DNA of 64,000 nucleotides, taken from UBA11524 sp963617205. GTDB taxonomy: Bacteria > Bacillota > Clostridia > Christensenellales > Aristaeellaceae. A program made the translations under genes and the position numbers. The notes beneath the pieces are model-generated. The model had not been told where the DNA came from. It was given only the letters and a program-made list of their open reading frames with translations, and ran no database searches. Positions within the stretch are counted from its first letter, which is position 1. Every line of letters begins with the position of its first letter. Below, in pieces: positions 58,344-64,000 of this stretch. Location: contig CAVEOA010000006.1 of the NCBI GenBank assembly GCA_963617205.1, forward strand, positions 1-64,000. Reading direction: 5' to 3'.

Positions 58344-60179
58344 TTATTCGACCGTTACAGACTTTGCGAGGTTGCGGGGCTTATCGACATCGCAGCCGCG
58401 GCTGACAGCCATGTAGTATGCCAGCAGCTGCACGGGGATGATGGCTAACAGCGGCAGCAGCTCTGACGGCGCGTCCGGCACGACCCACAGCTCATCCGCA
58501 TCCTTTTCAGCGCGCGCACGCAGGGATTCCGGACAGATAATCAGCGTCTTTGCGCCGCGGCTCTTGACCTCGCGGACGTTCGAGAGCGTCTTGTCTGCCA
58601 GATGCTCCTGCGTCAGCAGTGCGCAGACGAGCGTGCCGTGCTCAATCAGGGCGATGGTGCCGTGCTTGAGCTCACCGGCGGCATACGCCTCGGACATGAT
58701 GTAGCTGACTTCCTTGAGCTTGAGGGATGCTTCCATGGCAAGCGCGTTGTCGAGCCCGCGACCGATGTAGAATACGTGCTGACGGTCGTGGTACAGGCTG
58801 GCGAAGCGCTGGATGGACGGCTCGAGTGCAAGCGTCTTGGCAGCGAGGTCAGGCATGTTCGCCATGCGCCGCAGCAGGTCAGACGCAGCCTCTTCGCTGA
58901 GCATGCCGCGCTTCTGTGCTAAATCAACGGCAAGGAGCATCATCATCTCAATCTGGGTGATATATGCCTTCGTGCTGGCGACGGCGATTTCGGGACCTGC
59001 GTAGGTGTACATGACGGAATCTCCGGCGGTACGCGCGATGGACGAGCCGACGACGTTCGTCAGCGCCATGACCTTTGCGCCGAGGCGCTCTGCCTCACGC
59101 ATGGCGGCAAGCGTATCGGCTGTTTCGCCGCTCTGGGAGATGGCGAGGAAGCAGTCCTTGTCATCCAGAATTGGGTCGCGGTAACGGAATTCGGACGCAA
59201 CATCAACCACAACAGGCAGCCGTGCGAGCTTCTCGATGACATACTTGCCGACAACGCCGGCATGGTATGCCGTGCCGCAGGCGACAATCGTCAGCGTGCG
59301 CAGGGCTTGCGCCTCCTCCGCTGTGATCGGGAAGGCGCCTGGACGAATGACCATGCGCTCCGGGTCGACATGGGCGGTGAAGGTCTTCTTGAGTGCTTCA
59401 GGCTCCTCGTGGATTTCCTTGAGCATGAAATGCGCGTAGCCGCCCTTTTCCGCAGCCTCGACGTCCCAGTCAACGGTGATGGGATGCAGCGGACGCTCCG
59501 TGCCGAAATGGTCGTAGACGTGCACACTGCCGGTCGTCAGAACGGCGATTTCGCGGTCATCGAGCAGCTCAATCCTGCGCGTGTGCTGGATGAGCGCGGG
59601 AATATCGCTGGCGACGTACTGCGCACCATCAGACAGACCGATCACCAGCGGGCTGTCCTTGCGCGTGCAGTAGAGCGTGTCAGGTGATTCTGTGCTCAGC
59701 ACGCACAGCGCGTAGCTGCCCTCGAGCATCGTCTGCGCCTTGAGCAACGTCGACAGCATATTGCCGTCATAGAGCGTATGAAGCAGGTGCGCGATAACCT
59801 CCGTGTCGGTTTCGGACACGAACACGCATCCCTGCGCGATGAGGCGCGTGCGCAGCTCCTCGTAGTTCTCGATAATGCCGTTATGGACGACAGCAATGTG
59901 CCCCTTCATATCCGTATGCGGATGGGCATTGATGTCGTTCGGTTCGCCGTGGGTTGCCCAGCGCGTATGGCCGATGCCGATGCAGCCATGCAGGGGAGCG
60001 GCATTGACGCGTTCGATAAGGTTAAGCAGACGACCCTTTGCCTTGCTCAAATGAATGACGCCGTTTTCCATGACAGCAATGCCGGCGCTGTCGTAGCCGC
60101 GATATTCCAAACGGGACAGGCCATCCAGCAGGATACCCTGTGCCTGTTCATGACCGATATAGCCAACAATTCCGCACAT
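58344..60179 (-). CDS. glmS: Glutamine-fructose-6-phosphate aminotransferase (isomerising)
   Basis: A 611-residue enzyme that makes glucosamine-6-phosphate from fructose-6-phosphate and glutamine, the entry to amino-sugar and peptidoglycan synthesis. The N-terminal glutaminase begins MCGIVGYIG, with Cys2 the nucleophile after Met removal. Two SIS sugar-isomerase domains follow, with AISQSGETADTLAA. The C-terminus ends NLAKSVTVE, as usual. GAGGAGGATC precedes ATG 60179. The promoter is only about 40 nt upstream, leaving no room for a glmS ribozyme. Confidence 0.97.
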   Translation of the reverse strand: MCGIVGYIGHEQAQGILLDGLSRLEYRGYDSAGIAVMENGVIHLSKAKGRLLNLIERVNAAPLHGCIGIGHTRWATHGEPNDINAHPHTDMKGHIAVVHNGIIENYEELRTRLIAQGCVFVSETDTEVIAHLLHTLYDGNMLSTLLKAQTMLEGSYALCVLSTESPDTLYCTRKDSPLVIGLSDGAQYVASDIPALIQHTRRIELLDDREIAVLTTGSVHVYDHFGTERPLHPITVDWDVEAAEKGGYAHFMLKEIHEEPEALKKTFTAHVDPERMVIRPGAFPITAEEAQALRTLTIVACGTAYHAGVVGKYVIEKLARLPVVVDVASEFRYRDPILDDKDCFLAISQSGETADTLAAMREAERLGAKVMALTNVVGSSIARTAGDSVMYTYAGPEIAVASTKAYITQIEMMMLLAVDLAQKRGMLSEEAASDLLRRMANMPDLAAKTLALEPSIQRFASLYHDRQHVFYIGRGLDNALAMEASLKLKEVSYIMSEAYAAGELKHGTIALIEHGTLVCALLTQEHLADKTLSNVREVKSRGAKTLIICPESLRARAEKDADELWVVPDAPSELLPLLAIIPVQLLAYYMAVSRGCDVDKPRNLAKSVTVE

Positions 60180-60225
60180 TGAATGATCCTCCTCAACAAT
60201 ACATCATAATACATGTGCCATTCCG

Positions 60226-60253
60226 ATTATACACTTTTTTCCGGAAAATGCAA
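60226..60253 (-). promoter_or_regulatory. Promoter of glmS
   Basis: On the minus strand, TTGCAT (60253-60248) and TATAAT (60231-60226) with a 16-nt spacer. Confidence 0.75.
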
Positions 60254-60523
60254 CCCCTGATTTAGATAGACAAGTGAAAAAAGTCACGGATTATTCCTCT
60301 GGAAAAATGAGAATTGTTCACATTAAACAAACTGCAAAAAATCGATAAAACGATACGGCGTGCAATAATCAGCAAGGAAAAAACGCGGAAACGCATGAAA
60401 AATCGAAGCAGTCAGCCCTGTACATGTCGCCGCTGGTCGAAACGTGTCCGAATTGTACTAAAACGCGAACGTTAGCAGTTTTTGAAAATCTCCAAAAAAG
60501 CAGGGAAAAATACCGATTAAGTC
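60254..60523. other. AT-rich intergenic stretch between glmS and glgB
   Basis: About 270 bp between the divergent promoters. It is AT-rich for this genome, with several A-tracts, and holds no gene, hairpin or riboswitch I can support. It may carry upstream regulatory sites for glgB or glmS. Confidence 0.5.
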
Positions 60524-60552
60524 TTGACGAAAATGCATAAAAGTGGTTCAAT
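60524..60552 (+). promoter_or_regulatory. Candidate promoter of glgB
   Basis: TTGACG (60524-60529) and TTCAAT (60547-60552) with a 17-nt spacer; the -10 box is a partial match. The leader would be about 75 nt. Confidence 0.5.
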
Positions 60553-60633
60553 ATAGGTGAGGAAATCATGGGCAAAATGCCATTCTTCCTTGAACCATAT
60601 GGAAGAATATAGAATACAAAGGCAGGTGTATGT

Positions 60634-62712
60634 ATGCTCTATAACGGCCCGACGGCGGCGCAGAGAGACCAGTTTCATCAGGGAACGAACCGTCGTGCTT
60701 ACGAGATGCTCGGTGCGCATCCGGTTGTGCAGGATGGGCGGAACATGTGGCATTTCGCAGTATGGGCACCCAATGCAGCGGCTGTATCGTTGATCGGTGA
60801 ATTTAATCAATGGGATAAAGAAAAAACGCCCATGACGAAGGTCTACGATGGCACGTGGGAGGTTCGCCTTCCTGCTGAGACGTTCGATGTTAGGAGCGAT
60901 CCGGAGCGTTATCATTATCCGGATGCCGCAAAAAAACTGACGACCTATAAATATTGCATTAAAACGCAGGAGGGAATCTGGCAGGACAAGGCGGATCCGT
61001 ACGCGTTCGCAATGCAGCTGCGGCCGGACACGGCGAGCAGAATTTATGATTTATCCGGCTATCAGTGGGGCGACGCCAGATGGATGGAGAATCGCAAGGC
61101 GTATGATCCGTACCACAGCCCCGTGAATATTTATGAGATGCATCTGGGTTCATGGCGTCGGCATGAAGACGGCACGTTCCTGAGCTATGCGGAAATTGCC
61201 GAGCAGCTTGTGCCGTACCTGACCGAGATGGGCTATACGCACGTCGAACTGATGCCGGTGATGGAGCATCCGCTGGATGAATCGTGGGGCTATCAGGTGA
61301 CTGGCTATTACGCCGCGACCGCACGATTCGGCGAGCCGAAGGAGCTGATGGGGCTGATTGACGCACTGCATCAGGCGAACATCGGCGTGCTGCTGGACTG
61401 GGTGCCGGCGCATTTTCCGCGAGACGCCATGGGGCTTCGCCGCTTTGACGGAACGCCTTGCTATGAGCATCCCGACCCCAGACGCGGCGATATGGCGCAG
61501 TGGGGAACGCACATGTTCGATTATGCGCGTGGCGAGGTCAACTCGTTTATGCTGTCCAACGCGTGCTTCTGGCTGGAGTGGTATCATGCTGACGGCATCC
61601 GCGTCGATGCGGTCACGTCGATGCTGATGTACGATTTCTGCCGTGAGCCCGGACAGTGGCTGCCGAATAAGTACGGCGGCAGGGAGAACCTTGATGCGAT
61701 TGCTTTCCTGCGCCGCCTGAATGAAACCGTGTACCACGATTTCCCCGGCATCATGATGGTGGCAGAGGAATCGAGCGCCTACCCGATGGTGACGCGCCCG
61801 ATTTATCTGGGTGGATTGGGCTTCGGCTTCAAGTGGAACATGGGCTGGATGAACGACATCCTGTCCTACATCAAGCTCGACCCGGTTTACCGCAAGTATC
61901 ATCATGACAAGCTGACCTTCTCGTTGATGTACGCATTCTCGGAAAACTACATCCTGCCGTTCAGTCACGATGAGGTCGTCCACGGCAAGCACTCCATGCT
62001 GGATAAGCAGCCGGGCGACCTGTGGAAGAAGTTTGCAGGGCTGCGGGCGCTGTATGGCTACACGATGGCGCATCCGGGCAAGAAACTGCTGTTCATGGGC
62101 AGCGAGTTCGGGCATTTCATCGAGTGGAAGTACGATGACCAGCTGGACTGGTTTCTGCTGCTCTATGAGAACCATCCGCAGGTGCAGCAGTGCTGCAAGC
62201 GGCTGAATGAAATCTACCGCACGACACCTGCCCTGTATCAGATAGATGACAGCTGGGACGGGTTCCAGTGGATTCAGGCGAATGACAGCGACCACTCGAT
62301 TGTGGCGTTCCTGCGCACTGACCGCAAGGGCAATTCCATCCTGTGCGTGACGAACTTCACGCCGGTGTTCCATCCGGAGTACCGCATCGGGCTTCCGGCG
62401 ATGGGCACCATCGAAGAGTTCTTCAATACCGACAGGAAGGAATTCGGCGGCTCCAACCAGTACAACGCATGGGCGGTTCACACGGAAAAACAGCAGCTTC
62501 AGGATTTCCAGTACAGCTGCAATATCTGCGTTCCGCCGCTGTCCACGGTCTATTTCACCTATCAGCGTGATCCTGAGGAGGAAGCGACAAAGCTGGCAGC
62601 ACCCGAAAAGACGGAAACCGCAAGAAGCGTTCTTCCAAAGAACGCAGCGAAGAAGCCGGCTGCCAAGAAACCTGCGGCGAAGAAGGGTGCCGCAAAGAAA
62701 GCCATTGGCTGA
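60634..62712 (+). CDS. glgB: 1,4-alpha-glucan branching enzyme with Lys/Ala-rich tail
   Basis: A 692-residue GH13 enzyme that makes the alpha-1,6 branches of glycogen. An N-terminal CBM48 domain (residues about 20-125, FAVWAPNAAAVSLIGEFN) precedes the barrel. Catalytic residues: Asp in HADGIRVDAVTSM, Glu in MMVAEESSAYP and Asp in FSHDEVVHGKHS. The last 35 residues are unusual, with a run of AAKKPAAKKPAAKK type that resembles histone-H1-like tails. No signal peptide is present. ATG 60634 follows AAAGGCAGGTG. glgC follows after 130 nt. Confidence 0.95.
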   Translation: MLYNGPTAAQRDQFHQGTNRRAYEMLGAHPVVQDGRNMWHFAVWAPNAAAVSLIGEFNQWDKEKTPMTKVYDGTWEVRLPAETFDVRSDPERYHYPDAAKKLTTYKYCIKTQEGIWQDKADPYAFAMQLRPDTASRIYDLSGYQWGDARWMENRKAYDPYHSPVNIYEMHLGSWRRHEDGTFLSYAEIAEQLVPYLTEMGYTHVELMPVMEHPLDESWGYQVTGYYAATARFGEPKELMGLIDALHQANIGVLLDWVPAHFPRDAMGLRRFDGTPCYEHPDPRRGDMAQWGTHMFDYARGEVNSFMLSNACFWLEWYHADGIRVDAVTSMLMYDFCREPGQWLPNKYGGRENLDAIAFLRRLNETVYHDFPGIMMVAEESSAYPMVTRPIYLGGLGFGFKWNMGWMNDILSYIKLDPVYRKYHHDKLTFSLMYAFSENYILPFSHDEVVHGKHSMLDKQPGDLWKKFAGLRALYGYTMAHPGKKLLFMGSEFGHFIEWKYDDQLDWFLLLYENHPQVQQCCKRLNEIYRTTPALYQIDDSWDGFQWIQANDSDHSIVAFLRTDRKGNSILCVTNFTPVFHPEYRIGLPAMGTIEEFFNTDRKEFGGSNQYNAWAVHTEKQQLQDFQYSCNICVPPLSTVYFTYQRDPEEEATKLAAPEKTETARSVLPKNAAKKPAAKKPAAKKGAAKKAIG

Positions 62713-62754
62713 ACCAGCATTCCTTAGAGGCGAGGAAGGCTGTTTCACATAAAC

Positions 62755-62778
62755 GCGGAGGATTTAGCAATCATCCGC
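62755..62778 (+). other. Intergenic hairpin between glgB and glgC
   Basis: GCGGAGGATT (62755-62764) pairs with AATCATCCGC (62769-62778) with one mismatch and a 4-nt loop. No T-run follows, so it is more likely an RNA-stability or partial-attenuation element than a terminator. Confidence 0.4.
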
Positions 62779-62842
62779 ACCATTGGACTCATATTCATAT
62801 CCGAAGCCGAAAGAAACAAGGATGAAGGAGTGTGTTCCCATC

Positions 62843-64000
62843 ATGAAGAAAAAGACCTGTGTTGCCATGCTGCTGGCAGGTGGACAGGGCAGCCGTCTGG
62901 GCGTCCTGACCAAGAAGGTGGCGAAGCCGGCAGTGCCGTATGGCGGAAAGTACCGCATCATCGACTTTCCGCTGTCCAACTGCACGAACAGCGGCATTGA
63001 TACCGTCGGCGTGCTGACGCAGTATATGCCGCTTGAGCTGAACTCCTATATCGGCTCCGGTGCACCGTGGGATTTGGACCTGTCAACGGGCGGCGTGTTC
63101 GTTCTTCCGCCGTATCAGACGGGCAAGACCGGTGACTGGTATCGCGGCACGGCGAACGCTATCTACCAGAACATGGCGTTCATCGAGCAGTACGATCCGG
63201 ATTACGTTCTGATCCTTTCCGGCGACCATATTTATAAGATGGATTACAACGCCATGCTGCAGTACCACATCCGCAAGGGTGCGGACGCTACGATCGCTGT
63301 CCGTCCAGTGCCGTGGGAAGAGGCGAGCCGTTTCGGCATCATGAACACGGATGCGGACGACAACATCATCGAATTTGAGGAGAAGCCGAAGAATCCGAAG
63401 TCCAACAAGGCTTCCATGGGTATTTACATCTTCACGTGGTCGAAGCTCCGCGCGTATCTGACGGCGGATGAGGCGGATAAGACGTCCTCGAACGACTTCG
63501 GCAAGAACATCATTCCGAAGATGCTCAACGACAAGCAGGTCATGGTTGCCTATAACTTCGAGGGCTACTGGAAGGACGTCGGCACCATCGAATCCCTTTG
63601 GGAAGCGAATATGGATCTGCTCAGCGTGCCCATGCCGATCGACCTGCACGACAAGAAGTGGCGCATCTATGCCAAGAACCCGGGTCTTGCACCGCATTAC
63701 GTTGCCAAGGGCGCGATTGTGAGCGATTCGCTCGTGACGGAAGGCTCTGAGGTGTACGGCTCCGTTCATCATTCCGTCATTTTCGCGGGCGTGACGGTTG
63801 AAGAGGGCGCAAGCGTCATCGATTCTGTCGTCATGCCGCATGCGGTCATCAAGCGCGGCGCAGTTGTCCGCCGTGCCATCGTCGCGGAGAATGCGGTCGT
63901 CGGCGCAGGCAGCATGGTCGGTGAGGAAACCGGCAACATCGCTGTCGTTGGTCAGGGCATTACGCTTCCTGCAGGTGTCAGCGTGTCGGCTGGTCAGCAG
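62843..64000 (+). CDS. glgC: Glucose-1-phosphate adenylyltransferase, cut by window end
   Basis: ADP-glucose pyrophosphorylase, the committed step of bacterial glycogen synthesis. 386 codons are inside the window without a stop; the family is about 380-430 residues, so only the C-terminal end is missing. Signatures: LLAGGQGSRLGVLT at the N-terminus, KPAVPYGGKYRIIDFPLSN, the DWYRGTANAIYQN active-site segment, ILSGDHIYKMDY, and EEKPKNPKSNKASMGIYIF. The left-handed beta-helix region follows. AAGGAG at 62825-62830 is 12 nt before ATG 62843. With glgB it forms a glycogen-synthesis unit; glgA or glgD may follow beyond the window. Confidence 0.96.
   Translation, partial: MKKKTCVAMLLAGGQGSRLGVLTKKVAKPAVPYGGKYRIIDFPLSNCTNSGIDTVGVLTQYMPLELNSYIGSGAPWDLDLSTGGVFVLPPYQTGKTGDWYRGTANAIYQNMAFIEQYDPDYVLILSGDHIYKMDYNAMLQYHIRKGADATIAVRPVPWEEASRFGIMNTDADDNIIEFEEKPKNPKSNKASMGIYIFTWSKLRAYLTADEADKTSSNDFGKNIIPKMLNDKQVMVAYNFEGYWKDVGTIESLWEANMDLLSVPMPIDLHDKKWRIYAKNPGLAPHYVAKGAIVSDSLVTEGSEVYGSVHHSVIFAGVTVEEGASVIDSVVMPHAVIKRGAVVRRAIVAENAVVGAGSMVGEETGNIAVVGQGITLPAGVSVSAGQQ

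Noticed and set aside
60180..60230. glmS ribozyme upstream of glmS
   Set aside because: The leader is only about 40 nt and contains none of the ribozyme's conserved blocks.
60369..60575. A 68-codon minus-strand frame between glmS and glgB
   Set aside because: AT-rich DNA with poor codon match and no ribosome site; most likely non-coding.

Overview
The window reads as conserved chromosome from a Gram-positive-lineage anaerobe of the class Clostridia. Evidence for this: sigma-A-type promoters with TTGACA/TATAAT boxes and mostly 17-nt spacers, strong AGGAGG ribosome sites, two T-box leaders, an FMN riboswitch in front of an ECF-type RibU, MraZ and division genes of Firmicute type, and a tmcAL/ackA/yceD/rpmF neighbourhood. 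The DNA is moderately GC-rich with a strong G/C bias at third codon positions, which also creates very long meaningless antisense frames. A Christensenellales-like affiliation is my guess only. MurE carries the DNPR motif of meso-diaminopimelate-adding enzymes, and dapF and dapL (LL-DAP aminotransferase route) are present, so the wall is probably meso-DAP type. No phage, insertion sequence, CRISPR array, rRNA or tRNA gene was seen.

Layout. 0-4 kb: proA, a HAD phosphatase, an RsuA/RluB pseudouridine synthase, an MnmM-like methyltransferase and a membrane-anchored orphan. 4-7.3 kb: a secreted M16C metalloprotease whose promoter carries a perfect 18-bp palindrome. 7.4-14 kb: an RNA methyltransferase and tmcAL (minus strand), divergent from pduL, a secreted leucine-rich-repeat protein, ackA, yceD and rpmF. 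PduL stands where Pta usually lies, so it probably makes the acetyl-phosphate used by AckA. 14-17 kb: a valine T-box, a 64-residue membrane protein and valS. 17-22 kb: folC, rsmH, rsmI and a two-subunit Fe-S fumarase; then mtnN on the minus strand.

22.8-27 kb: lon, engB, a zinc-ribbon acidic protein and a metallophosphoesterase. 27.4-36.9 kb: a reduced division/cell-wall cluster, mraZ-ftsL-murE-mraY-murD-ftsQ-ftsA-ftsZ. rsmH is relocated, and ftsI/spoVD, murF, ftsW, murG, murC and murB are absent from the cluster. 37-40 kb: an orphan sugar-type binding protein behind a cre-like site, and galK. 40.3-42.9 kb: FMN riboswitch, ribU, tsaE, tsaB, rimI. 42.9-44.5 kb: a D-2-hydroxyacid dehydrogenase and a phosphoribosyltransferase.

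44.6-49 kb (minus): a GH13 amylase-like enzyme and glycogen phosphorylase. 49-53 kb: a membrane nucleotide-sugar 4,6-dehydratase, dapF, dapL. 53-55 kb (minus): a NERD-domain membrane protein overlapping an orphan GH31-like C-terminal lobe. 55-58 kb: T-box, hisS, aspS. 58-60 kb (minus): glmS. 60.6-64 kb: glgB with a Lys/Ala-rich tail and glgC, which runs off the window. Glycogen synthesis (glgB, glgC) and breakdown (glgP, GH13) are therefore encoded in two nearby blocks.

The points most worth a second look are the thinned division cluster, PduL replacing Pta in place, a hairpin that would bury the start of the LRR gene, the small membrane protein under valine T-box control, t6A genes behind an FMN riboswitch, a promoter placed in the loop of a terminator, the NERD/GH31-lobe pair and the GlgB tail. 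No clearly new multi-gene defence or biosynthetic system was found.
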